Assembly (NCBI GenBank): GCA_963995505.1
Contig: OZ023190.1
Location: 18,780,092 to 18,844,091 of the forward strand
Direction: 5' to 3'
Length of the DNA stretch: 64,000 nt
From: Hypericum androsaemum
Lineage: Eukaryota; Streptophyta; Magnoliopsida; Malpighiales; Hypericaceae
The notes below the pieces were generated by a model. The model did not search any database, had not been told where the DNA came from, and was given only the letters and a program-made list of their open reading frames with translations. Each line of letters begins with the position of its first letter. The stretch's first letter is position 1. The translations under genes were made by a program, and so were the position numbers. Positions 47,590 to 63,792 of the stretch are shown in pieces.

Positions 47590-48020
47590 CGCTGTACTAA
47601 TAATGGAAAGGCCTCTTATGTATTAATGGCAAGGCCTCTTATGTCTTAGTAGCAAGGCCTCTTATGTCTTAGTGGCAGGCCATTTTTTCCTTCGAAAATG
47701 TCAACGACAACGACCAAAACTGACAGAGAATCAGCCGCCTAAAAAACATAAACCCTAAACATCAACAAAAAAAAACAATTCTTAACCCTAAACTCGTAAA
47801 AATGTAAATAAAATAAACCTTGAAAAGTTTTTAGAAGAGATTAGTCCCTTACCTTAAAAAATGTGTACGAAGAGCGACCGAAACAGGAGGCGGAGAAGAA
47901 AATGGGAGAGCGTTCCTCGATCTTCGTCTACGAAGAGCGACCGAAACAGGAGGCGGAGAAGAAAATGTGTACGAAGAGCGACCGAAACAAGAAAATGGGA
48001 AAATGGGAGAGCGTTCCTCG
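47590..48020 (+). repeat. Repeats in the ULP gene 5' region
   Basis: First, three or four copies of AATGGCAAGGCCTCTTATGT at about 47598-47690 (the same AATGGCA core). Second, a separate repeat beginning TACGAAGAGCGACCGAAACA at 47866, 47929 and 47970, with spacings of 63 and 41 bases. The second produces Arg/Lys-rich open frames on the plus strand that are not genes. The GC-richer 47860-48290 stretch is the inner part of the MULE's right arm and probably the ULP promoter and leader. Confidence 0.75.
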
Positions 48021-48424
48021 ATCTTCGTCTACGACCGTGGAGAGGAGAAGGATCGCGACCAGAATAGGGAGCGCCAATGGCGTTGGGAATGACAGAGCAT
48101 TCCTCGGTACACCGAGCTCGTCTACAACTTCACGGCGGCGGATTCGATTTGGTTTGTTTAGGGTTAGGAGAAAGTGAGAGCGAAGGAGAAGGAAGCGGGA
48201 GGAAAGAGAAAGTGGGAGGGAGGGAGAAGGAAGCGGGAGGAAATAAGGGAATTGAAAAACGAGAAAGGAAAGAGAGAGGGATGAAAGACTAAAATACCCC
48301 CGGATAAATTATGACCATCAGATCAGATTGGGTGCGTGTGGACCTCATCAAACGGCCCAGATTTTATTCCAAACGGTTTGGACTGGGCCCTTCAGTCCGT
48401 GCTCAATCCAAACCCCAATAAACA

Positions 48425-49094
48425 ACATATAACGGTCGGAAAGGGGAGAGATTGTAACGAGATTCCTAATTTGGAAACGAATACGTGGTGGATACGTGTA
48501 TTAAATAATAAATACGAGATGGTGGTAATCGAAAAGATGCAGAAAAAGAGATCAAACATTAAAAGAAAGATCTCCAACGTCTAAACGTAGGGGGAGATAT
48601 TTATTACAATTAAATTACCGACCGCAAATCGCGTAGTAGTAATATTAGGATTGTAGTGGAAGTAGGAGAGCATTATTGTAACAAATAGGAAACCCACCGC
48701 CATATAATAATAATATAATCCCTAATATAATAACCGCCCACCTGGTTCTCTCCCTCTTCCTCCTTTGACCTCTCTCTCTCTCTCTCTCTCGGCCTCCCCC
48801 GATCCCCCCGCTCCCCGTCCGCACGTCGCTTTGCCCTAATTCTCTTCGGATCTCCCTCTCCAAATCCCTAGAGTTTGACCTCGCCTGGAAAATCGCAACT
48901 TTCTTTTTCAATTATCGTTTCGAATTTTAGCGATTAGGGTTTTTTTTCGCTTCAACTTCTCTCTCCGTGCACAGTTTACCTTTCCCCTATAGGTTTCTCG
49001 TCCGATTAGGGAACTCGATTTGTTCCGAAATTGTCTGTTTTTTCGATCTTTCTTCGCCCGGTGGGGGAGGCGGGGAAGGAGACGGTTGGTCGCT
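48425..49094 (+). promoter_or_regulatory. PAPS promoter and leader
   Basis: There is no other gene between the MULE target site and the poly(A) polymerase ATG. A (CT)n tract at about 48771-48790 and a pyrimidine-rich leader precede the start. The MULE end lies only 680 bp upstream of the start codon, so it may supply or separate promoter sequence. Confidence 0.5.
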
Positions 49095-53278
<4,184 letters not shown>

Positions 53279-54854
53279 ACATGATATACTGTTGTCTTTT
53301 CTTTTTATTCTCATATGGTAGATTTCTCTTACTCGACAACAGTCACTGCTTTAGTCTGCTATTTAATTTTCGAAGACAAGAACATCCTGACTGGTGAAAG
53401 TGCGGTGGCAGTTCCTGCACCACCATACTTTCAGTGTTCCTGCAAATTGTGCTTAAGCACCTTGCAGTATTTTAGACATTGCTTTTCTTTTAAATCTCTA
53501 GAAGATTCTAACTTGCCCCTTCACCTTTTTTTGTGTAAACTAGCTGAATAATGCAATTGGAAAGGTCGTGAATGTTTGAAGATGGAGCTAGGTCAGAATC
53601 TTGTCAGAAGTCAGTGATAAGACATGCTTTTTCACCCTTGTTTGTTGTTCTGATCCTTGCATCTGCTCGTGTCTTGTTTGGTGTTTTGCCATGTCTTCTT
53701 CCTTGCAGATTGAGCCCGAAGACGACAGCTTGACATGTAGATCCATCAAGCCACTTTTTGCAACATCGTGGCTAGAAGACCATGACCGAAACGCGGTAAG
53801 TGTTGCCTTAATCACAGCTTTTGTCTAACTTGCCCAGGTGTTCTGGTGTTGAGCTCGAAGCAGAGGGTTGCCTTCTACGGAGCATCAAAAGCTTGTTGGG
53901 GTTTGCTCCACGAGTGATTGGTGCGGTGGTGGGAATCTCATGAAGCTTCTTGAGTTCTCTTCGCTACCAGAATGGCTCGGTCTGTGTTCTATAGAGCTAT
54001 AGGCTTGTAGTGGTTGGAAAACTTTTTGAGGCTTTTTCTGCCTTGCAATTGGAGAGTAGTTTTACCCGTCAGATCAAAGAAATATTTGGAAAGAATTGTA
54101 TATATGACCTCTCCTGGCGTTGCCTTTTGGTTGCGACTTTTTCGCCACAAACCTATTGTAATATAGTTTGCCCGAGCACGCTCTTTCTGTCAATGGAATG
54201 CGGAAAATCTGTGTCGAAAATTTGTAATGCAGCTTGTTGTCTGACTCGACTCGAGTCTGATTAGTCGGTTCATTATATTTAAAGAACTTGACGATCTAGC
54301 ACTAGCCTAATGCAGTTTCATGTAAGCATGGTCATGAGAGGTCATAAAAGATGCATAAACTTGTCACATATATCATTTGATATGTTCTTACATGATCATG
54401 TGGGACGATCCATTCGTCTGAAAACTTGACTGGTTACATACATATTACATAAACATGTGCCAATTACAAACACATCAATGTACACGCACACCCCTTAAAG
54501 ACTTGTTCTTGGAGTTCTAATCCTGAGCGAAAAATGTTGCATCAGAGGCATCCTGCCCTTGAAAGTAAAATATAAGCAAGCACCGGAATTGAACTTGACA
54601 AATACCCTCTTCGTTTGTCGTCCGGAAGATCACTGCTCTACGAAATTAAAGGCTTGAAACTTGCTGAAGCTGCCAGGCCAGAGACTTCTTTTAGTTGAGT
54701 TGAAGGTTACTCCACCGACCATGAAATGGGTCTTTACATGTTTACAGCTGCATCATTTGGTGGTGTGGCTTAATTTCTTTATCTGCCCAAATGAGAGGGA
54801 GCACAAGTGTTGGAGTTCAATCACGCGTTGGGAGTATATTTAGACTCCTTGTAC
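53279..54854. other. PAPS 3' region with one candidate extra exon
   Basis: A stretch at 53709-53796 is bordered by TTGCAG and GTAAGT and reads IEPEDDSLTCRSIKPLFATS and on. It may be an alternative terminal PAPS exon or part of a long 3' UTR. The rest, up to the Aux/IAA stop codon at 54855, has no supported gene; the two genes are convergent. Confidence 0.4.
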
Positions 54855-56319
54855 TCATTGTTTTAAGGTTTTAAACCGAGAAAAGGTTCTGTTTGAAAAA
54901 ATTGTAGGAAGGGAAGGACAATCACCTCTTGGTTGTAGTGATGGCTCAGTGCTTTTCAGGACTCGAAGCCTCTTTGCAGTGGCTACAAACATCCTACAAG
55001 AAAGGAACATACTTAATTACCACAAAGGTTATGGTTTTTCCAGGCAACAGAGATAACTACAGGATGAGCTTACTGCCAAGGGACATCCCCAACAAGGATC
55101 CTGTCTCCTTCGTGGTCCTCGTAGATAAGGGTGTACTCTTTGTTACAGGTTCGATCACCTTCACTTCCTTTCCGTTCCACCATCAGCTGGTTTTCGTTAC
55201 TAAGAACACTGTCCTCCCTCGAAGCTGGGGAAAAACAACAAAAAAAAGTCCCATTAAGTTGGTAACAACTATTTCGCCATCAAATGACAACGAACTAGCT
55301 ATAGGACATATATATAGCAACCTGAAACAAGGCCAGTAAAGAGGTCTTTTATAGCTACAGAGAGTTTCGGATAACTGTCGTATGCATTGAGATTTATCTT
55401 CCTTCCTATTGGAACTCCTTCCATGTTGATCTTCACAAACAAGTCCTTTTTGCTCCCCTGCTCTCCCTGGCTGCCTCCTTCTCTTGGAGTTCCATTCTGC
55501 GGGGCGGAGGCCGGTTTCGAAGTGCTGGTTCCCGTGATCTTCTTCCTGAATGACCTGAGTGGAGGCCATCCTACTACAGGTGCTGGTGCAACTCTAGATT
55601 TTGGGACACAACAAGGAGTTGAAAACATCAAGCACTTTCTACGACACAAAACAATTTCATCGTCACCTTGTGGGATATCAAGACATTTTTGGATTATGAA
55701 TGCGTTAAGAATCTCTATATCAAATCTAAAATTCACGTCTTGAATGTGTTACAGACTATCAACATTCAAGAACTATATGGTAAACAGTTTTTGCTATATC
55801 TATGCGGTACTTGAAAATCCACCACATGAAGGACTCACTAACATACATACTGCAAAAAGACAGTGAATAATAAGAGGAAAAAAAAACTTATAGACAGAGA
55901 TAAAAGAACCAATTAAACATGAAAGATTAAATTAAAGCTGGCAAACCTTTTATTGTAAGCATTGGTTTCAATATCTGCAGAATTAGGAGAGCCCTTTTCT
56001 TCAGGGGACTTCAACTCTTCCACTTCACAAGATTGGGGGCATGATGTCCTCTGGCTTTCTCTGCAGTTAAAAAAGAAGCAAGAACACTGTCAACTTCCCA
56101 TTAACACTAACTTTTCAACTGATTTTTTTTCTGTTTCGTGAACTAGTTAAAGTTTCCGAGAGGCGCTCCTAAAATAAGGTCCAAGAATGCTCGACTCAAA
56201 ACAAGAGAGATTTCAACCAAAAAAATAAAAATTGTGAAGTACTTCTTGCATCTCTTTTTATCATGCCTGTCTCCTGGAGGTCCAAGCCTCAACTCCAGCT
56301 GCTCTCTCTCTTCTGCCAT
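54855..56319 (-). CDS. IAA26: Aux/IAA auxin-response repressor, IAA26-like (279 aa)
   Basis: Short-lived nuclear repressor: it binds ARF factors through its PB1 domain and is degraded when auxin bridges it to TIR1/AFB. Exons on the minus strand: 56243-56319, 55947-56060, 55329-55725, 55074-55186 and 54855-54993; 280 codons with stop. Domain I is LELRLGPPG (8-16), an LxLxL-type EAR motif recruiting TOPLESS. Domain II is APVVGWPPLRSFRKK with the GWPP degron at 116-119. The PB1 domain starts KKDLFVKINMEGVPIGRKIN and continues YTLIYEDHEGDRILVGDVPW, MFVATAKRLRVLKS. The start is the first ATG; the upstream in-frame extension has only TTG. The donor after FTGL (CTT|GTTTCA) is weak but is the only one keeping phase. 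Assignment to the IAA26/IAA18 branch is by similarity and by the AHP neighbour. Confidence 0.93.
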
Positions 56320-56640
56320 GCTTTCTTGCTTCCTAAGCAAAGGTCCTTCCTTCTATATGGAAATTAAATTAAAAAAACTGAAAGAAGGGCAAGGACCCTT
56401 AATTGTTAAGGCCTCCAAGTGTGTTCTTCTTTGTGTCACTGTCACACAAAAGGAAACCAAACACACTAAGAGCCTCGGACAAGAACTACACCTATTAAAC
56501 TTGTACAAGCAGTAGAGGCACTTGAGACTTGCAAGGAAGAGTAGGCTAGAATAAAGGGTTTTTATAAATAAGTGGGGAATTTGACTTTGTGTCAACTTTT
56601 TCCCAATTGATATGTGCCTGGTGAGGCACAACAACATGGA
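56320..56640 (-). promoter_or_regulatory. Aux/IAA leader and TATA box
   Basis: On the minus strand TATTTATAAAAACCC (about 56556-56570) is a good TATA box, predicting a start near 56530 and a leader of roughly 210 bases, rich in CT. I see no clear TGTCTC auxin element within this stretch. Confidence 0.55.
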
Positions 56641-59600
56641 AAAAGTTCAGTAGTCTCAAATAAACGCTACTCGTAGATTGTATACACACCATCGGCAATA
56701 TACTTCATTTTGTAGGGTTTACCCTGTTCTATTATACATGATATATTTTTATGATCAGCCCAAAGAAAGATGAATAGTTCAAATATTATAATTTTTTTTA
56801 TGATATTCAGACATTTATTGAACTGACTAATTCAAAATCGAAGAGGATGAAATCTTTGAAAAGTGAAAAAGCTTTCCACCAAAAAAAATGATTATCACTT
56901 GATATGAAAAGATACTAAAAAATATACCGTGAAAATCAATTCAAACTTGAAAATTTTGTAGGAGAGCAAGGCGTAATGCTTTCGTAAGTTTCATTTTATA
57001 CTGACATGTGCTATAATATAATTTCAGGAAAAACTGAATTTTTTTTTCTAATTTATAAATAGTCGCACGGGGCAGTGAAGAACGTGGGCGGGTAGTAGGT
57101 TAACGGATGGTCGGTCGGCTAGTTGTGAGTCCTAATTGGTGAGTCCTGAGCGACTGGGAGGAATGGATCATCACCAGATGGTCAACGCACTTGACAATGC
57201 CTTCTCCTTCCCCGAAATAAATAAGCCCTTTACCATAAAAAAACCTTTTTTTTGAAATGTTGTATTATGGTGTTTTTAAAATCGTTGAATATAATAGATT
57301 TTCCACTCTTTGCCGACGTGCCACAAACACGGATAATATTGGGCAAAGAATTAACGTATTTTGATATTATGTTATAGTTTTCATATCTAATCTAAAACTT
57401 TGTCGCACTCACAATACCAGTAATCTCAACGATACTTTCCATTGACAATCATGAATTCCCCTTAAATTTGATTGAAGTGGCATGGAATTGTGAGATGAAA
57501 TTGTCTTTGTATGGAAGGGCGTTGGAGAAAATGATACATTTTTTTTCACGCGTCTATTTGTTCGGGAATTACAACCCAATTTGGATGAAGTGACCGAACA
57601 AATGATGATATAATGCACAAATTTAGCTACCATTAGCTAAAATTTATAAAAGATTAATGATCATAAATATCTTTTAACCTTGATTGATTAGTATAAAAAT
57701 GTTCTTATTTTAATTGAATATTTCGAGTTTACAACATACTCGCAATAAAAAAAATAGAAAATATTGTTACATTATGTACTTTGAATTTGTCAAATCAACA
57801 AATATCAAATACAGTAGTAGTATCTTTAAAAAAAAATACAGTAGTAGTACCGTTTTGAATAAAATGCGGGAAAAAAGAACAGTAGCATACTTTTTTATAA
57901 GTTGATGTATGTATCTAGTAGTGTAAGATATTTACATAATTACAATCTAGGCGATTAGTTATATAATCTAATTTGTATCAAAATACGATGTTAGGAACAA
58001 AATTGGATGTTGGTTGCAAAAAAATTTCGCAATATTCATCTAAAAATATCTATTCACGAGTACGAGAGATGATAGAATGCATTGGAAACTCGCGGTGGTG
58101 AGTAGCATGCTTGGAGGATCACTTTTCCAAATGGATAGGTGGGTGGGTGACCTGGCTGGAAGCATGCGAAAGTTAGTGATGGACCCTCTCAATATTCTCT
58201 CTGCCATTATCAAAGGAAACAAATGGAATTGTTCAATGTATGCATAATGCATCTCCTCAACAAGATAAACCCAAGTCATTCTCTTCATCATTAGCATCGC
58301 ATACCACTTTTCTAGTTTATTCACTACTCGATTACCATTTAGTGGCGGACCCCTACACTAAATATGTTTTATTCTCTGAATAATTACTAGACCGTCTAAT
58401 ACGAATTTGATCATAGTATGAATCTTTTTAAAACGTGAAAAAATTTTCTAAAAAAATTTGATATCGTTATATTTCTCAAAATTTATTAATTAAGTTAGGA
58501 CTTAGGACAACTCGTTTAATATTGTTGGTCCTATGCTTAATATGTTTTTTTTGTGTGAAAAAAGTAGGATCAAGCCTCTATATAAACGAGAAGAGAACTG
58601 AACACAATACAAAAAAATACAAAACCAGAACCATAGTGCCTAACTAGAGGGCCAAAGGCACCTCATCACTTCATATTATTGGTCCTACGCTTAATATGTA
58701 TAGCCCACTTAACCACACTTTCGATAAGAAAGGCACACCGTACACCTCTTCACTTTTAAATGGTGTGCTGGCTTCGACTTTTTTCCACTTTTCCATTTAA
58801 GTTCTTCGCTATCTCGTGATGGGTACTCATAATTGCAACCTTGGCTCCTAACGAACCAATCAATATGTTTTTTTCCCTGGAGAGGAATTCCGATAGATAT
58901 ATATATGTGTGTGTGTGTGCGCGCCTTTGCATGTATGATACACTAGTCAAGCTTTTTTTGAATTGACCGTAAAAGAACAGGTAAAGCCCATGGTTATTTA
59001 AAGCTACTTTGGGTCTCATATCGTAAGAGGCCCGATTTAGATGAGAGTCCAAAAGACATGACCAATTACAAAATTTATCGTTTACGATTATTAAAATTTT
59101 CTAATTTAATATTTTTTATAAAAAAAACTCAAATTTTTTTACAGATTAGTCTTGACCGGCCGATCTAATAGAATCCATGTTCTTGTGAATAAATGATCTC
59201 GTGTTGCTGTTCGTCCATTGAGACTGTAATTTTTAAAATAATACCCATAACAAGTACAAGACAAAATATATTATTTTTTCGAAATTTTTTGACATCCAAA
59301 ATGTAAGACTAATATAAGACTAAACCAAATCTAACAATTATCATATATGAAATTATCAATCACGTACATATAAGTATGCAAATAGTTAATCCTATCATAG
59401 CTCGGGTAGAGTTCCTTATTATGGTAGCAGGTTAAATTAGATTTTAACTAACCGTTTAGGCTTCGGAGTTTTTGTAGCTGTTACTACTTTATTTTTCTTT
59501 ATCTCGCTTCTCATCACTGCTGTATTTTCTTTTTTGTTATAAAATACTAAAAAAAAATCCTATCGGTAAATGGCACGCAATAGTAACATAAAATTCTCGT

Positions 59601-59755
59601 TAAAATTAAAACTCAACCACATGGGGTTTTCCGGTTATATAATATAATTACTCAACCTCAAGATTCCAACAACTAGAGGACTTGAGATTCTTGTTCTTCT
59701 TTTGCTTGATTCCTATCTCCGTGCCTTGGAAACTCCGGACTTCATGGTTAAGTAT
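56641..59755. other. AT-rich spacer, no gene seen
   Basis: Long A/T runs and a short TATATATGTGTGTG tract near 58900-58920. The open frames (for example the 94-aa minus frame at 58040-58324) lack recognisable motifs and intron-bordered extensions. It probably contains the Aux/IAA distal promoter and decayed repeats I cannot classify. Confidence 0.5.
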
Positions 59756-61060
59756 CTAATTGATCCTCCTTTCCAACTGAAATAAATTGAGAGAAAAGTC
59801 CAGATTGATTAAGTATTATTTGGCTAAAGCCACTGTGAAAAATCCATTTAAAAGAGAATATTAAGGCAGGGTGCAATGTGGGAACCTGAAAGTAAGTTTC
59901 CAGCTTCTTCCTTAATACAGAGTGCTGCTGCTTCAGTTGTTGGAAGGTCCTAATGCATCTGTTTGTAATTAAATACAAAAACAGGGCACTTTTGATGAAT
60001 TAATTTATTATCCACTTATAAAAAAATCAATATCTTGTCCTTCAATTAGTCACCGTATCTGCTTATCTTAATCAGGATGCTTTTTTTGTTATATTATTTG
60101 GTATAATACAAGTTTTATTTTTGAAAAGACAAAACTCTTCCTTTTAACAAGTAGTTAACACTCTTTAATTTTTATAGATCGAACTCGATACTTATTAATT
60201 AAATTATAACAATTTTTTCACCGTATTCAATCTAACTCGTCGTTTTTCAAAGTGCTTACCCTTCTATATTCCCAGCGGAGCAACATTCCTTAAACTGCGT
60301 GCATTCCACTTTCACTTTCTTCGCTCCAATGCTGTAAATGTTTAAGAAGAAAATTTAATTATCAGGAAATAGATTTCAATTTATTCAACCAATTTTGTGC
60401 AGAAATTGGGTAGATGTACCTGGAGCTGCTACCTTTGAACTGGTGCATGTAATCATCCAGCTTACCGAAGTCAACCGGCCTGGTTGCCCTATATTAACAT
60501 GCCAAAAAATAATACTAATTTATATTTAAACTGGAATAACAAAATTTTTCAAGCAAATTTTAACGTGGATGCATTTTTTTAATTTGACCTCTGCTGTTTC
60601 CAATTGATTGAAGTATCTACTAATTTTTTAAAAACTTTATTTGTATTTAATATCGACTAATTTATATTTGAGTTGCGTGAAAGTGCTGGAAAAAAATAAA
60701 CCAAATTTTAGAGCAATTGAATTTGCGGTGGACGTTGAGTCGCCAATTTGTTAATTTACTTACAGTGCTTGTTCAATGTTCTGAATAAGCCTTGCAGAAT
60801 TAGTGTAGAAAAGCGTAACAACTTCCTCCACGAAATTAGGGTTTGCATCATCTTGTAGCTCCTCTAGTTGAATAAATTGCTCGTCCAGGTAACCCTTTAT
60901 CCCACAAAAAAAAATAATATCTCAATACAATTATTTTATTGTTAAGAGGTAGGTAGTTACATATAAGAAAAAAATTATCGAAACAAGAATTAAATAAAAC
61001 CTGCTCGAAGAAAGATTTCCTCATGAAGGCAGCTTGGCGTCGCAATTGTTCCATGTCCAT
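59756..61060 (-). CDS. AHP4: Histidine-containing phosphotransfer protein, AHP4-like (141 aa)
   Basis: Relays phosphate from cytokinin-type histidine kinases to response regulators. Exons on the minus strand: 61001-61060, 60764-60894, 60420-60488, 60260-60331, 59886-59958 and 59756-59776, closing at 142 codons with stop. Sequence landmarks: MDMEQLRRQAAFMRKSFFEQ; GYLDEQFIQLEELQDDANPN; FVEEVVTLFY; DDYMHQFKGSSSSIGAKKVK with the phospho-accepting His at about 79; FKECCSAGN; and LKQQHSVLRKKLETYFQ. The HQxKGSSSSIGA signature is intact, so it is a working HPt and not an AHP6-type pseudo-HPt. Six exons for such a short protein is usual in this family. In Arabidopsis AHP4 lies not far from IAA26, as seen here. 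None of the short open frames around it is a gene. Confidence 0.92.
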
Positions 61061-63461
61061 ATTGGCAAAGAAAAGCAGGAGAAACGCTATGTTCCTATTT
61101 TGCATGAGTTTGATACATTTTTTAGTAACTGTCAACCGACCAATTTATAGGCAAAGGAAACTAATTGCCATAAAATTGGAGGACCACTTTACCAAACTGC
61201 TCCATCATTCAATATGTATATTATATGGTCCTGGTAAACTATATTCGATTGCTAGCTAAAAGTATATTTTAATACTTAGATTATTACACGACTAATATTT
61301 TTTTTACAATGGCGATACAATTTACCTATCATTTCCCATGTACACGCGCAAACTTGCGGTGGAGAGGCAATAGCCTCACAGGAGCGCAAAAATGCCCAAA
61401 TACAAAAAGAATGGTAAGTAGAGTTTGTTAATAATAATATCTATAACCTATTTAGTGTAAATTATCTTCTTGCAAGTTTACGATTGTCGGTCTCGTCAAA
61501 ACCTGCCGTGATAAAATTCGTGAGAAAAAAATCACGATAAAAAAATAATACCTCAGATAAAAAAACTCTATCTTAACGTTAATATCACTAAAATTAATTC
61601 TACATAAAATAATTTACTATAATCACAAAACATATATTACTATCAAATCATTGTTTTATATAATAGACTCTTATTATATCAAATCACAAAAACAACTCTT
61701 ATTACAAGCAAGATGTGATACTCATGATACAAAATTTGGTATTAATCAAATTAGTAGGTGATAGTAGTGTAAATGTGTAGATACTATATTAAGGTGAAAT
61801 AAAATTATCAAAAAAGTAGGTAATAGTAGTTAGGGTTCCCCTCTCGGGCGACAACCTCCTGAAAAATCTTAGTTTTAGTAATATATAAGATGTAATCATC
61901 AGTTTCTAATAAAGCATCTACTTATAAAAAGTTCATAAATTTGTTGTGATGTTAAAAGACAGCCACGTGGTAGTTTGCCACATTCGATTGTTTTGGTGGT
62001 CATCAGATTTGCATCATGTACGTTAAAATTTGTCAACGCTTTACCCGGTGCAACGACAAGGGAGAAAAAAAAGGAAGAAAGTGGGGAGAATGAAAGCTAG
62101 AGATCATCAATGCTGTTGTCTTTTCTAAGCAAGCAATGCCTTTATTCCTCTTAACATGCATGCACAAAAGACCGAAAATTTATTATGATCATAACACATA
62201 TTAATTTGTATAATTCACTCGACTGTTGAAATTCAGTAATCAAATAACTTTATAACATACTCTACATGACTATTTTTCGATTTTATAAAAAATTATTGTT
62301 AAAGACATACCAACTATGCAACCTACTTGATATGTCGTGATTATGAGTAGATTGTGTGTTGTTTTTAATAGAGTTGGCACCATACGAACAAAAATATGGT
62401 ACCCGTACTCGCAATATAGTAACACTGCTATTTATATAATCTCATATTTTCTAAAATACTTCTATATAATGTATGATATTACACATTTTTTTCTTCGAGC
62501 ACCACTATCCATTTGGTGCCGGTGGACTTAAGCATCCAATCCAGGCCCGCCGTGACCTAGGACAGTGGCTCTCACTGTCTCCCTTCCTGCATGATGCATG
62601 TATATGGCTAATTGGGCATATGCCTCTCCCTTTGTAAAAAGGAAAGAGCGGAGAAAAGACGCTGCTAGTTGTTGGAATGGGATGAGCACCAAACAATAAT
62701 CATTTGAATCTTCCCTTCCCCCTTCCAATTGGAATTAAAAGTTTGGTATTCTCTCTCGCCATCGCTAGGTCTACTCTGATAGGGATTTCCCCCATCATAC
62801 CAAAGGCCCGATAAGAATTCCACCGTAGACACACAATAGAATCCAGTCACGTGCATATCCATTCGATATTAGGACATTCACTGAGTACCAAAAATCGAGC
62901 AGGTTAAGATTAGAAACTCACACGAGATCTACATGAATGATATGTATTATAACTTAGACTTTATTTGTTTGAATATGAAAAATTTAATGCCACGATGATT
63001 CACCAACCAAATTCGGGCAAAAATCTTATCTAGTCTGACCAGGCAGAAGAAGATTTGCTGGAAGTGCATACAGGAAATAGAAGTAGCAAAGCAATTAATA
63101 AGGCTTCAATCATATATTGATCGATGTGGCTTAAAAATCTGAATTGCAGTGTTTTTATATATATATAAACTTTTATATCGATAGTTATATCTGTGAGAAA
63201 TCGAATTCTGGATCATTCTTGTAGGCAAAATTACCTTTTAGCCCATGTTGGAGAGAGTGCTGCATCAATCTGTGGGCCTATTAATATGCTTCCAAATAAT
63301 TGCGGGGCGATGATGCGTACGGGTAGACAAATATTCATAAAAAAGATACAACTTTAACGTTGCTTTCTTGTTTCCGGTACCTTCTCTTGTAAATTCTACC
63401 GCCCAAGGGACATTGACGATGTTCATTTGCCTCTCATGATAGTGGCTTTGGTACCGACGGT
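61061..63461. other. AT-rich spacer, AHP upstream region
   Basis: No conserved frame, RNA gene or paired transposon end was recognised. The slightly GC-richer patch near 62520-62700 has overlapping frames on both strands without motifs. Confidence 0.5.
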
Positions 63462-63785
63462 TGATGAGAGGAAGAAGAGAAGATGATTTGAACTTTCTTG
63501 ATGTATTATTCATCGTGTACAAGGGAATTTATATGTAGTTAAGTAGAGAATCTAGGAGTGATTAGCGTGTAATTACAGCTGGTACAATATTTACAAATCT
63601 GGTCTTGGGCGCGCATAATAGGAAGTAGCCGTTGGAGAATGTGTGCGCCATATCTGGAAGTATCTGTTGTTAGCTGTACGCATATGTTCCTTCCAATTCT
63701 GGTAGAGCAACGTATCTTCCTTTGTTGATCTGATAGAGTAGGATCCCTTAATTGTAGCAGTGATTAGTAGTGATCCTTCTCAACA
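63462..63785 (-). repeat. 3' LTR of the copia element (about 324 bp)
   Basis: The 5' edge at 63785 is firm: TGTTGAGAAGG directly after the polypurine tract. The other edge (CA at 63462-63463) is my best guess from TG..CA rules. An ACATATAAATTCCC TATA-like word lies inside, at a position fitting U3/R. The 5' LTR needed to confirm it is outside. Confidence 0.6.
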
Positions 63786-63792
63786 TTCCTCC

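Larger units (their letters stand above)
37452..48415. mobile_element. 10.96-kb MULE carrying transposase and Ulp1-like genes (family B)
   Basis: A perfect 9-bp target duplication CAATAAACA lies at 37443-37451 and 48416-48424. Termini are GGGTCACGATTGG at the left and the complement of GGGTTTGGATTGAG at the right; both arms share ACCGTTTGGA in the same relative place. Inside are a FAR1/MudrA-type transposase gene (plus, 37755-41000) and a Ulp1-type protease gene (minus, 43827-47507), convergent, with a younger related element inserted between them (41299-43370). This gene pair is typical of the ULP-bearing MULEs known as Kaonashi-like. TIR divergence and coding lesions suggest an ageing copy. 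Confidence 0.9.

Noticed and set aside
47861..48292. Arg/Lys-rich plus-strand frames (68-104 aa)
   Set aside because: Produced by repeats beginning TACGAAGAGCG in the right arm of the MULE; no start context or family.
55387..55743. 118-aa plus-strand frame
   Set aside because: Antisense to the domain II/PB1 exon of the Aux/IAA gene.
58040..58324. 94-aa minus-strand frame in the spacer
   Set aside because: Methionine/leucine-rich with no recognisable motif and no spliced continuation.
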